Origin: Arenibacter sp. ARW7G5Y1
GTDB lineage: Bacteria; Bacteroidota; Bacteroidia; Flavobacteriales; Flavobacteriaceae
Reading direction: 5' to 3'
NCBI RefSeq assembly: GCF_003201775.1
Contig: NZ_QJJZ01000006.1
Location: 1-64,000, forward strand
DNA: 64,000 bases
Positions 16,371 through 24,906 of this stretch are shown one piece after another; within the stretch, counting starts at the first letter, position 1, and the number at the start of each line of letters is the position of its first letter. A model generated the notes under the pieces. It worked only from the letters and a program-made list of their open reading frames with translations. It made no database searches and was not told the DNA's origin. Made by a program: the position numbers and the translations under genes.

Positions 16371-18638
16371 ATGGACAATTTATATTTATTAATGATCATT
16401 GCCCTTGCCTTCTTGGCAATAGCAGATTTGGTAGTTGGGGTTAGCAATGACGCCGTTAACTTTTTAAATTCCGCAATTGGCTCCAAAGCCATTTCGTTCA
16501 GGACCATTATGATAGTGGCCAGTTTGGGTATAGCCATAGGTGCCATTTTTTCCAGTGGAATGATGGAGGTGGCCCGTAAGGGAATCTTTCACCCAGGTGA
16601 ATTCATGTTCAGCGAAATTATGATAATTTTCATGGCGGTAATGATTACCGATATCCTGTTATTGGATTTTTTCAACACGGTTGGGATGCCCACTTCCACA
16701 ACGGTATCCATCGTCTTTGAACTGTTGGGAGCCTCGGTAGCCATGTCCTTTATAAAAATTGCCTCAAGTGGGGGCGACTATATTGATATTTACAATTATA
16801 TAAACACTTCAAAGGCTACTGAAATTATTTTGGGCATCTTGCTTTCCGTTGTAATTGCCTTTTCCATAGGAGCCATGGTTCAATATCTGTCCCGTATTCT
16901 ACTTTCTTTCGACTTTAGAAAAAAGGCTAAGATAATAGGAGCGCTCTTCGGAGGTATTGCCCTGACAGCAATCACCTATTTCATTCTTATAAAAGGTTTA
17001 AAAGGGGCTACTTTTGTAAGTGATAATGTTCTGGATTATATAAAAAACAATACCGGCACCATTATCATTGGAAGCCTTGTACTTTGGACCCTGGTATCTT
17101 ATATTATTTCGGTAATATTGAAATACGACGTGTATAAACTCATTATTATAGTAGGTACATTTGCCTTGGCACTTGCCTTTGCCGGGAACGACCTTGTTAA
17201 CTTTATTGGAGTCCCCATCGCCGCTTGGCAATCTTTTGAGGCTTGGCAAGCTTCAGGGGTTCCTGCAACCGAATTTAGCATGACAGTGTTGGCCGAAAAA
17301 GTTCCTACCCCCACTATTCTATTGTTCGTAGCAGGAATGGTCATGGTACTTACCTTATGGTTTTCCAAAAAGGCACGTTATGTAACCCAAACCGAAATTA
17401 ACCTATCTAGGGAAGGGGAATCCAAGGAGCGTTTTCAACCCAATTTTTTATCAAGGGGAATAGTTAGATCGGCTATGATGTTGTCTACGGTCACCTCTGC
17501 CCTTTTACCAAAAGCCCTACAGGAAAAAATAGATTCCAATTTTAAAAAGCCCGTTATACCCCTTTCCAAAGATAAAACGTTTGAAATGCCAGCTTTTGAT
17601 ATGGTAAGGGCTTCCGTTAATTTGATGGTTGCCGGGGTGCTGATATCCGTGGCCACCTCGTACAAATTGCCATTATCCACTACCTATGTAACATTTATGG
17701 TAGCAATGGGAACCTCTTTGGCCGATAGGGCTTGGGGAGCTGAAAGTGCCGTTTACCGGGTTGCCGGAGTATTGAATGTCATTGGAGGCTGGTTCTTTAC
17801 GGCCATTATAGCCTTTGTTTCTGCCGCAGTTATAGTTTCACTTATCAATATACATGTACCCTCCATGGTGGCGGTTCTGTTATTGTTGGCAATCCTCTTG
17901 TTGGTAAGAAATTATATTTCACACAACAAAAAATCCAAGGAAATCCGGGCGGAAGACAGTTTAAGAAAGGCTGAAAGCAGCTCTATCCAAGGGGTGATCG
18001 AAGAAAGTGCGGACAATATTTCCAATGTGGCGAAAAGAAGTAACAAAATATACACCCACATCATCGACGGACTTGCCAAACAGGATTTGGAGCTATTGAA
18101 AAAGAACAAAAAAGGTGTTGGTAAACTTTCTGACGAAATAGATGAATTACGAGATCATATATTCTATTTCATCAAGAATCTGGATGAGGCAAGTGTTGGG
18201 GCCAGTAACCTATATATCAACATTTTAGGGTATTTGCAAGATATGGCCCAATCCTTGGAATATCTGAACAAGATAAGCCATAAACACATCCACAATAACC
18301 ATAAAAAATTAAAATACAACCAGATAAAAGAGTTAAAAGAAATAGACCTTGAATTGCAAAAATTACTAAGTGCAACAAAGGCGGCTTTTGAAACTAGATC
18401 TTTTGATCGTATTGGTGAAATTTTTGCCAGTAAACAAGCACTTTTGGATATGGTTTCGCAAAAAATAGAAAAGCAGATTGCTAGGACACGTACCGAAGAA
18501 TCCAGCCCAAAAAATACTACTCTGTATTTTACTTTTCTTCTGGAGACAAAAGATTTTATCAACGCTACCATGAACCTTTTGGAGCTCTATTACAACGAAC
18601 ACGATAGTACGGTAATACCTGCCAAATTGGAAGTGTAA
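16371..18638 (+). CDS. Pit-family inorganic phosphate transporter with PhoU-like C-terminal domain
   Basis: A 755-aa inner-membrane protein. The N-terminal part (about 1-525) has the duplicated PiT core with the signatures GVSNDAVNFLNSAIGSKA near residue 25 and AGNDLVNFIGVPIAAWQS near 265. It also has STTVSIVFELLG and STTYVTFMVAMGTSLADRAWG. The C-terminal ~200 residues are cytosolic and helical (SADNISNVAKRSNKIYTHII onward), and resemble PhoU, which gates or senses phosphate flux. The fusion puts transporter and PhoU-like regulator in one chain, a layout known in Bacteroidota. The preceding porin fits delivery of phosphate across the outer membrane. Confidence 0.93.
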   Translation: MDNLYLLMIIALAFLAIADLVVGVSNDAVNFLNSAIGSKAISFRTIMIVASLGIAIGAIFSSGMMEVARKGIFHPGEFMFSEIMIIFMAVMITDILLLDFFNTVGMPTSTTVSIVFELLGASVAMSFIKIASSGGDYIDIYNYINTSKATEIILGILLSVVIAFSIGAMVQYLSRILLSFDFRKKAKIIGALFGGIALTAITYFILIKGLKGATFVSDNVLDYIKNNTGTIIIGSLVLWTLVSYIISVILKYDVYKLIIIVGTFALALAFAGNDLVNFIGVPIAAWQSFEAWQASGVPATEFSMTVLAEKVPTPTILLFVAGMVMVLTLWFSKKARYVTQTEINLSREGESKERFQPNFLSRGIVRSAMMLSTVTSALLPKALQEKIDSNFKKPVIPLSKDKTFEMPAFDMVRASVNLMVAGVLISVATSYKLPLSTTYVTFMVAMGTSLADRAWGAESAVYRVAGVLNVIGGWFFTAIIAFVSAAVIVSLINIHVPSMVAVLLLLAILLLVRNYISHNKKSKEIRAEDSLRKAESSSIQGVIEESADNISNVAKRSNKIYTHIIDGLAKQDLELLKKNKKGVGKLSDEIDELRDHIFYFIKNLDEASVGASNLYINILGYLQDMAQSLEYLNKISHKHIHNNHKKLKYNQIKELKEIDLELQKLLSATKAAFETRSFDRIGEIFASKQALLDMVSQKIEKQIARTRTEESSPKNTTLYFTFLLETKDFINATMNLLELYYNEHDSTVIPAKLEV

Positions 18639-18665
18639 TAGTGTTCCCTTCAATTATAAGTTTGC

Positions 18666-19397
18666 ATGAAATACTTATTTATAATAATATGTTTTATACA
18701 TGCTACGGGATGTTTGGGCCAGGGGATATCCGGATCCGAACTCCTGGATAAGGCTATTGAATATCATGACCCCAACAACAATTGGCACTCCTTTAAGAAT
18801 GATTTTACAGTGACCATGGAATCGCCCAAAGGGGATATCCGAAAAAGCCTCATCAACATTGACCGGCCCGCATCCTCCTTTAAGTTGACCACAAATATGG
18901 CTGGGAAAACCCTGGAACAGATTATGGTCAGGGATACATGTATTTTGAAAATTGATGGTAAGGCCATTATCTCAGAAAAAGATAGGGCAACCCATAATAT
19001 CTCCTGTGAGCGGTCCAAAAAAATGAGGGATTACTACACCTATCTCTATGGCCTTCCAATGAAATTAAAAGACCCGGGGACCCTTTTAGACCCACTTGTT
19101 GATACCAAAACCTTTAAAGGCAAGAACTATTTGGTACTAAAGGTTACTTATTCAAAGGAAGTGGGAACAGATACCTGGTATTTTTATTTTAATCCTTCCA
19201 GCTATGCCATGGAAGCCTATCAATTCTTCCATGATGAATCCAAAAATGATGGTGAATACATTCTATTATCAGGAGAAGAGATAATCAACAATGTAAAAAT
19301 TCCTAAGACTAGGGCATGGTACTACAATAAAAACGATCAATATTTAGGAACGGACATTTTGAGTAAACTATCTCAGGGCAAGCCCGCGAGGCATTGA
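18666..19397 (+). CDS. LolA-like outer-membrane lipoprotein-sorting family protein
   Basis: A 243-aa exported protein. The hydrophobic leader ends near residue 18 (HATGCLGQG), and the ATGC may be a lipobox at Cys16. The body is of LolA/LolB-like fold: SFKNDFTVTMESPKGDIRKS, SSFKLTTNMAGKTLEQIMV, GTDTWYFYFNPSSYAMEAYQFFHDES. It lies 27 bp behind the Pit gene, so it is probably co-transcribed with the phosphate module. The family binds hydrophobic ligands, but whether this member carries lipoproteins is unknown. It is larger than canonical LolA (about 200 aa). Confidence 0.78.
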   Translation: MKYLFIIICFIHATGCLGQGISGSELLDKAIEYHDPNNNWHSFKNDFTVTMESPKGDIRKSLINIDRPASSFKLTTNMAGKTLEQIMVRDTCILKIDGKAIISEKDRATHNISCERSKKMRDYYTYLYGLPMKLKDPGTLLDPLVDTKTFKGKNYLVLKVTYSKEVGTDTWYFYFNPSSYAMEAYQFFHDESKNDGEYILLSGEEIINNVKIPKTRAWYYNKNDQYLGTDILSKLSQGKPARH

Positions 19398-19474
19398 AAG
19401 AAAATTCAAATTTGATTTCGACGCAAGCGTCAGAGCATTTAAATCTTGATTATCGAGTAAAACCCCCTAATGAC

Positions 19475-20062
19475 CTATCTATAAAAATTCATTTCATCCA
19501 TATATTTCCAGACTCTTTCCGGAAGCATAGGTCTTACATTTTTACCCAATTTATGTTGCGCCCTAATAAAGGTGGAGGATATTTCCATGATTGGAGCATC
19601 CACCCGTTGGATCCTATCGTGATTCTTAAAACGATGCACCACTTCCCCTTCGGATATCCTTGGGTAGACATAAATGTAATGGTTTTCCAAAATTACCTCA
19701 AAGTTCTTCCATTTATGTAGCCCTTTTAAATTATCCTCCCCCATTATCAAACAAAAATCATGTTTATCATCATATTTTTCAAGAAGATAGGCAAGGGTGT
19801 TTACTGTATAATTGGGCTGGGGCAGATCAAACTCAATTTTGCTAGGTTTTAATTTGGGATAATCCAGGGTAGCTTCGGTTACCAGCTGATAACGATGATG
19901 ATTGTCCAGCAGGCTTTTCTTGGTTTTAAAAGGACTTTGTGGAGTAACCACAAACCAGACCTCGTCCAGATCGGAAAACTCTACCATATAATTGGCTATC
20001 ACCAAATGCCCTATATGGATCGGATTGAAGGTGCCAAAATAAAGTCCAATTTTTTTATTCAT
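19475..20062 (-). CDS. nadD: Nicotinate-nucleotide adenylyltransferase
   Basis: A 195-aa nucleotidyltransferase of NAD biosynthesis that adenylates nicotinate mononucleotide. The N-terminal GTFNPIHIGH (residues 10-19) carries the HxGH motif, WFVVTPQSPFK follows, and the C-terminal ISSTFIR is the conserved ATP-binding segment. It ends a minus-strand run yicC-gmk-nadD (80 bp after gmk), a conserved order in this phylum. Confidence 0.95.
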   Translation of the reverse strand: MNKKIGLYFGTFNPIHIGHLVIANYMVEFSDLDEVWFVVTPQSPFKTKKSLLDNHHRYQLVTEATLDYPKLKPSKIEFDLPQPNYTVNTLAYLLEKYDDKHDFCLIMGEDNLKGLHKWKNFEVILENHYIYVYPRISEGEVVHRFKNHDRIQRVDAPIMEISSTFIRAQHKLGKNVRPMLPERVWKYMDEMNFYR

Positions 20063-20142
20063 ACGAAACTTGATGCAGTATCATTATTCAAGGAGTACAC
20101 TAATCCTATTTGCGAGGGCCAATCTGTACCAGACCCTGTTTC

Positions 20143-20733
20143 CTATATTTTACTTTTAACTTCAACACCTACATATTCTGCCACCAATTTATGGGCCTCA
20201 TTCAAAGCGGTATCCAAATCGTAATTCTTAATCACCGCATCGAACTGAGGGGCGGTCGCCAACTCTACCGAAGCTTTCGCAATCCGCATATTTATTTTAT
20301 CCTCGGATTCCGTACTGCGTTTTTTCAACCTAATTTTGAGTTCATCAACACTGGGAGGTTTCACAAAAACGGCAAGTGTCTGATCAGGAAACTTCTTCTT
20401 TATCCGCAGACCCCCAACTACATCTATATCAAAAATGACATTTTTACCCTCTGCCCAAAGTCGGTCTACCTCACTTTTTAAGGTCCCATAGAAATTGTCC
20501 CTATAGACTTCCTCCCATTCCAAAAAATCATCATTTTTAATATGTCTCTTAAATTCGGACAAGGTCATAAAATAATAATGCTCCCCATGCTTTTCCTTAC
20601 CTCTCCTAGGCCGGGAGGTAGCTGAAATGGAAAAAGCCAAATTTAGCTCTGGCTGGTTTAATAGATGTTTGACAATGGTAGTTTTTCCACTGCCCGAAGG
20701 GGCAGAAAAAATAATTAATTTTCCTCCTTTCAT
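20143..20733 (-). CDS. gmk: Guanylate kinase
   Basis: A 196-aa kinase that phosphorylates GMP to GDP. The P-loop APSGSGKTT spans residues 11-19. The GMP-binding region contains FSISATSRPRRGKEKHGEHYYF, and FDIDVVGGLRIKKKFP is the Walker-B-like segment. Its start codon overlaps the stop of yicC by one base (TAATG), so translation is coupled. Confidence 0.97.
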   Translation of the reverse strand: MKGGKLIIFSAPSGSGKTTIVKHLLNQPELNLAFSISATSRPRRGKEKHGEHYYFMTLSEFKRHIKNDDFLEWEEVYRDNFYGTLKSEVDRLWAEGKNVIFDIDVVGGLRIKKKFPDQTLAVFVKPPSVDELKIRLKKRSTESEDKINMRIAKASVELATAPQFDAVIKNYDLDTALNEAHKLVAEYVGVEVKSKI

Positions 20734-21590
20734 TATAAAACGTTAAGCATTTGTTCTTTGATCTTTTCCAATTCATCCTTCATTTGCACGACCAACTGTT
20801 GCATTGGGGCAAAGTTTGCCTTGGAACCAATGGTATTGATTTCCCTCCCTATTTCCTGACTTATAAAGCCTAGCTTCTTACCATTGGAGTCATCAGATTT
20901 AAGCGTAGCGGCAAAATAATCCAAGTGATTTAGCAAACGGACCTTTTCTTCCGTAATATCATATTTCTCAAGATAATATATCAGCTCTTGTTCAAAGCGA
21001 TTGGTATCCAGATCGGCCTTTAGGTCCGCCACGGCCTTCTCCAGTCGCTCCCTGATCGTTAGAAGCCTATCGGGGTCCATTTGTGCCACTTGTTCCAATA
21101 AGTTCTTTAAAACACTTATTCTGGCCTCAAAATCGGCTTCCAAAACCTTTCCCTCCTCCGTTCTAAAAATGTTTATTTCCTTAAGGGCTTCCTCCAAGGA
21201 TTCCTTAATGATCTTATATTCCTCTTCATCAATATCCTCCCGTTCCGTTTTCATAGTATCGGGCATTCGCATAGCAATTTCCAACAAACCCATTTCATTG
21301 CCCGAAACAATATGTCCCAATTGCTTCATATATTGCCTTACTACCACTTCGTTCACCTCTGAAGAGGTCTCTGCACCCGTATTTTCTATATAAAGTCCGA
21401 AATCTACCTTGCCCCTGACCAATGAACCTGCAATAGTCCTGCGCAGTTCCAATTCCTTTTCCCTATAGGTGGATGGTATTCTAGCATTTAAATCGAGACT
21501 TTTACTGTTCAGCGATTTAATTTCGATGGTAATTTTTTTCGAAGGAAGTTGAATAACATGCTTCCCAAACCCTGTCATAGATTGGATCAT
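20733..21590 (-). CDS. YicC/YloC family endoribonuclease
   Basis: A 285-aa protein with the family's N-terminal motif MIQSMTGFGKHV, SLNSKSLDLNARIPSTYREKELELR, and the C-terminal LGFISQEIGREINTIGSKANFAPMQQLVVQMK. YicC proteins are Mn-dependent endoribonucleases that can affect sRNA turnover, and the active-site core here is complete. It overlaps gmk by one base and heads the yicC-gmk-nadD run. Confidence 0.95.
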   Translation of the reverse strand: MIQSMTGFGKHVIQLPSKKITIEIKSLNSKSLDLNARIPSTYREKELELRRTIAGSLVRGKVDFGLYIENTGAETSSEVNEVVVRQYMKQLGHIVSGNEMGLLEIAMRMPDTMKTEREDIDEEEYKIIKESLEEALKEINIFRTEEGKVLEADFEARISVLKNLLEQVAQMDPDRLLTIRERLEKAVADLKADLDTNRFEQELIYYLEKYDITEEKVRLLNHLDYFAATLKSDDSNGKKLGFISQEIGREINTIGSKANFAPMQQLVVQMKDELEKIKEQMLNVL

Positions 21591-21704
21591 AAAATATTTT
21601 TAGAATTTGTCAAAGGTAATTAAAATTGAGGTTTGTATATCTCGATAGTCCAGTACTGTCCAAAGTAGTTCATGGAGACCATAAACACCATTTTGAACAC
21701 TTCC

Positions 21705-22076
21705 CTAATTGGGTTTACCACCTTTATGAATTCGTTTCCCATTTTTATCAAAATTATCCGCCAATTGCTGTTCGCACCAAAATATGCCTACAAATGCAGC
21801 AACCACAAGGAAAAAAATGGAAATACCAAAGGACCATGGAGGAGAAATGAAATAAGTGGCCGCACCTACTATCAAGGAGGACACGCCCACATAAAAAAAC
21901 ATTTTGGCTCCTATTTTGTTACCAAAATCCCATGTCTCTTGATTCCTCATACTTTTCCTTGTACGGTAACCATAAATAAAATTAATGCTTTTGGGAGGGA
22001 ATGCCCTATAGTACCAGGAAAAAATAATAAATAGTAGACCGGGCCCTGTGGCTCCAAGAAAAAACACCCATTCCAT
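21705..22076 (-). CDS. SdpI family membrane protein
   Basis: A 123-aa protein with three predicted TM segments (about 1-20, 58-77 and 82-103) and the SdpI/YhfL signature FIYGYRTRKSMRNQETWDFGNKIGAKM. In Bacillus SdpI gives immunity to a killing factor, but stand-alone homologs in Bacteroidota have no known role. Its ATG follows the stop of the DUF1080 gene with no gap (TAA then ATG), so it appears to be the last cistron of the sugar operon. Its link to that pathway is unclear. Confidence 0.8.
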   Translation of the reverse strand: MEWVFFLGATGPGLLFIIFSWYYRAFPPKSINFIYGYRTRKSMRNQETWDFGNKIGAKMFFYVGVSSLIVGAATYFISPPWSFGISIFFLVVAAFVGIFWCEQQLADNFDKNGKRIHKGGKPN

Positions 22077-22913
22077 TTAAAGTTCCCTTACCCAAATATT
22101 CCTATAGCTAACCCTACTATTGTCCCCATGGTCCTGTAGTCTTAAAGGCCCCTTGCCATGTGCAGGGTTTTTGGGCCAGCCAATATAGGGAGTGGTTCCC
22201 TTAATTTCAACATTGTCCTGAATCAGTACGCCATTATGTAAAACCGTTATGGTCCCAGATTTAATTTTATCCCCTTCATCATTGAATTCAGGAGCATGAT
22301 AAATAATATCATATATATTCCATTCCCCTGTGGGCACCGAAGCCATGGCGAGGGGCACGTGCTGCTTGTAAATAGAGCCCACCTGTCCATTAACATAGGT
22401 GTCATTATCATTGTTGTCCAAGACCTGTACCTCATACAGCCCATTTAAAAAGACACCGCTATTGCCCCTACTTTGACCTTTACCCTGTATTTCCGCAGGA
22501 GATTTCCATTCCAGGTGCAATTGAATACTTCCAAAGTTTTGTACCGTCTGTATATCCCCTGTTTTATTATTAACAGTCATACTGCCATCATTGTTCACTA
22601 TCCATTTGGCCGCGGTACTATCCCTTGAGCTGATCCAATTATCCAAATTGTCCCCGCCAAAAAGTACAATGGCATCACTGGGAACTTTTTTTATGGGGTC
22701 ATAGGGATTAACTACAGCTGGTACTGGTTTATACAATTCGGTCTCCTCAGGAGTAGTGGGTTCTATACCTGCATATTCCGAATGAACCACAATCTCTTCC
22801 CCCCCGGTTTCTGTTCCCCTTGACTCCAAGGCATCCACCGAAACTTTATCCTTACAGGCCAAAACCAAAATCGATAAAAAAGGGATAAAAATTAGTCTTA
22901 TTCCCATAAGCAT
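22077..22913 (-). CDS. DUF1080 (3-keto-disaccharide hydrolase family) lipoprotein 1
   Basis: A 278-aa lipoprotein (lipobox at Cys20, ILVLAC), so probably periplasmic or membrane-anchored. The concanavalin-like DUF1080 fold spans about 75-278: IVLFGGDNLDNWISSRD, FGSIQLHLEWKSP, SRGNSGVFLNGLYEVQVLDN, GKGPLRLQDHGDNSRVSYRNIWVRE. Family members hydrolyse or eliminate the glycosidic bond of 3-keto-glycosides. An acidic, low-complexity linker follows the lipid anchor. The neighbouring GMC dehydrogenases would supply the 3-keto substrate. A second DUF1080 lies 12 bp upstream, and the two share the fold but not close sequence, which suggests different linkages or steps. Confidence 0.88.
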   Translation of the reverse strand: MLMGIRLIFIPFLSILVLACKDKVSVDALESRGTETGGEEIVVHSEYAGIEPTTPEETELYKPVPAVVNPYDPIKKVPSDAIVLFGGDNLDNWISSRDSTAAKWIVNNDGSMTVNNKTGDIQTVQNFGSIQLHLEWKSPAEIQGKGQSRGNSGVFLNGLYEVQVLDNNDNDTYVNGQVGSIYKQHVPLAMASVPTGEWNIYDIIYHAPEFNDEGDKIKSGTITVLHNGVLIQDNVEIKGTTPYIGWPKNPAHGKGPLRLQDHGDNSRVSYRNIWVREL

Positions 22914-22925
22914 TCCAATATAGAT

Positions 22926-23693
22926 TTAGTCCAATGATTTAATTTTAATATTTCTATAGGACACTATATCCCCGTGATCCTGTAAACCTATTTTTCCAGT
23001 TCTATACTTCCCAAAATGTTCGGAACCCTTAAATTTGGATTTGGAGATCATAGCCTCCCATTCCTCTCCGTGTACAGGGAAAGAAGCCACTTCCGTACCA
23101 TTCAACACCACATTCCCCTTATTGGTTTTATGATTTACTGTGATAACACAGGTATTCCATTCCCCTACAGGTTTGGTAACATCCTCACTAGGACCAACCA
23201 TATCGTACAAAGCTCCAGCCTGTCTTACAGGCCCATTTTTGGCGTCAGGGTGTTTTTGGTTGTCCAAAACTTGGATTTCCGGTCCGGAATGGTAGGCCTC
23301 TGGAAGACTTTCCACCTCCTTGACTCCCCAAAAAATACCACTATTACCACCTTCCGAAATTTTCCAATCTACGGATAGTACAAAGTTGGTAAAGTCTTCC
23401 TTGGTCACTAAATTGTATTTCTCCCCCTTTTTGCGCTCTTTTGGCGGATAGTATACCATGGCACCATCCTCTATTTTCCAGGCATCCCCTACACCATCCT
23501 CCAAGTACCTTTTCCAGGCATCGAAATTTGTCCCATCAAAAAGTACTTGCCATTCGTTTTCCATGACATTGGTAGCTGGGGTTTCTTGCTCCGAATTGGT
23601 CACAGCATCCGAATCTACGGTCTTTTTGTCCGATTTTTCCTTACATCCCATTACCATAACGGCGATCAAGCTGCTAAATATTAATTTTTTCAT
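22926..23693 (-). CDS. DUF1080 (3-keto-disaccharide hydrolase family) lipoprotein 2
   Basis: A 255-aa lipoprotein (lipobox at Cys17, MVMGC) with a Ser/Thr/Glu-rich linker and a DUF1080 domain from about 45 to the end. The domain shows WQVLFDGTNFDAWKRY, NFVLSVDWKISEGGNSGIFWGV, YHSGPEIQVLDNQKHPDAK and GKIGLQDHGDIVSYRNIKIKSL. The LQDHG...VSYRNI ending is the family hallmark. It is expected to cleave 3-keto-glycosides in the periplasm. It starts 16 bp after the upstream TIM-barrel gene, so it belongs to the same operon. Confidence 0.88.
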   Translation of the reverse strand: MKKLIFSSLIAVMVMGCKEKSDKKTVDSDAVTNSEQETPATNVMENEWQVLFDGTNFDAWKRYLEDGVGDAWKIEDGAMVYYPPKERKKGEKYNLVTKEDFTNFVLSVDWKISEGGNSGIFWGVKEVESLPEAYHSGPEIQVLDNQKHPDAKNGPVRQAGALYDMVGPSEDVTKPVGEWNTCVITVNHKTNKGNVVLNGTEVASFPVHGEEWEAMISKSKFKGSEHFGKYRTGKIGLQDHGDIVSYRNIKIKSLD

Positions 23694-23709
23694 TTCCCTT
23701 ATATTTATT

Positions 23710-24762
23710 TTAAAGTCCTAATATTTTCTTCAATACTGATTTATCTATGGCCGCCCCGGCGAAATCATCAAAGGTCTTTTCAGTGGCTTCAATAATATGC
23801 TCTTGGATAAACTTGGCGCCTTCCCTAGCTCCCTGCTCCGGGCTCTTTATACAACACTCCCATTCCATCACGGCCCACACATCGCATCCGTACTGGGTTA
23901 ATTTAGAGAAAATGGATTTGAAATCTATTTGCCCATCCCCTAATGAACGATATCTTCCTGCCCTGTCGCCCCAATCATTAAAGCCCCCAAAGGCACCTTT
24001 TTTTCCAGTTGGATTAAATTCGGAGTCCTTAACGTGAAAAGATTTTATGAATTCGTGATAATGGTCTATATAGGCAATGTAATCTAACTGCTGAAGTACA
24101 AAATGGCTAGGATCGTACAAAATATTAACACGTTTATGGTTCCCGGTGGCCGCCAAAAAACGTTCAAAAGTATCCCCATCATGTAGATCTTCACCTGGAT
24201 GAATTTCGTAACATACGTCCACACCTTCCTTGTCAAAGTGATCCAGAATGGGCAACCATCTTTTGGCCAGTTCTTCAAAGCCCATTTCTACCAATCCTGC
24301 AGGTCTTTGAGGCCAAGGATGGGCGGTATGCCAAAGTAGGGAGCCAGAGAAGGTGGCATGTGCATTTAGTCCAAGCCTACGACTCGCCGTGGCCCCTTTT
24401 TTAACAACATCAATGGCCCATTCGGTTCGTGCCTTTGGATTATTCTTCACCTGGTCCGGCGCAAAGTTGTCGAACATCAAATCGTAGGCAGGATTCACTG
24501 CTACCAATTGTCCTTGCAAATGGGTGGACAACTCTGTAATTTCCAATCCATAGGAATTTATCTTTCCCTTTAGCTCATCACAGTAAGTCTGACTCTCGGC
24601 AGCCTTATCCAAATCGATTAGAAAATCTACCCATGTAGGTATTTGTATTCCCTTATATCCTAAATCGGATGCCCATTTACACAAGCCATCCAAGGAATTG
24701 AATGGTGCTTTTTCATCAACAAATTGCGCTAAAAATACTGCCGGCCCTTTAATTGTCTTCAT
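23710..24762 (-). CDS. Sugar phosphate isomerase/epimerase family TIM barrel
   Basis: A 350-aa AP-endonuclease-2-type TIM barrel without a signal peptide, so cytosolic. Candidate metal ligands are the Glu of VCYEIHPGEDLH, the Asp/His of LYDPSHFVLQQLD, the His of FHVKDSEFN and the Glu of VMEWEC. In sugar-oxidation clusters such proteins epimerise, isomerise or dehydrate keto-sugars; the exact reaction here cannot be read from sequence. It is the first gene of the minus-strand operon (TIM barrel, DUF1080, DUF1080, SdpI), divergent from the GMC gene across a 144-bp region that holds a palindrome. Confidence 0.88.
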   Translation of the reverse strand: MKTIKGPAVFLAQFVDEKAPFNSLDGLCKWASDLGYKGIQIPTWVDFLIDLDKAAESQTYCDELKGKINSYGLEITELSTHLQGQLVAVNPAYDLMFDNFAPDQVKNNPKARTEWAIDVVKKGATASRRLGLNAHATFSGSLLWHTAHPWPQRPAGLVEMGFEELAKRWLPILDHFDKEGVDVCYEIHPGEDLHDGDTFERFLAATGNHKRVNILYDPSHFVLQQLDYIAYIDHYHEFIKSFHVKDSEFNPTGKKGAFGGFNDWGDRAGRYRSLGDGQIDFKSIFSKLTQYGCDVWAVMEWECCIKSPEQGAREGAKFIQEHIIEATEKTFDDFAGAAIDKSVLKKILGL

Positions 24763-24833
24763 TTTGATTTTTTATTAAGTATAATTGAAAATAACCTCTG
24801 TTAACATTTAGGATAAAAATCCTATATTTAAAG

Positions 24834-24854
24834 TTTGTAGCATATACCTACAAA
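24834..24854. promoter_or_regulatory. Candidate operator palindrome in the divergent sugar promoter
   Basis: TTTGTAG and CTACAAA form a perfect 7-bp inverted repeat with a 7-bp spacer, between the TIM-barrel operon (minus) and the first GMC gene (plus). The size and position suit a dimeric repressor or activator controlling both directions. No regulator gene lies next to it. Confidence 0.4.
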
Positions 24855-24906
24855 TGCGAAGTCATAAATATAGGAAAAGCATCAGAATTAAAACAAGAAA
24901 TTTAGA

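Noticed and set aside
24798-24823. TTAACAT followed by an AGGAT/ATCCT hairpin before the first GMC gene as another Pho box
   Set aside because: Only one half-site is present; the position 11 bp on does not match.
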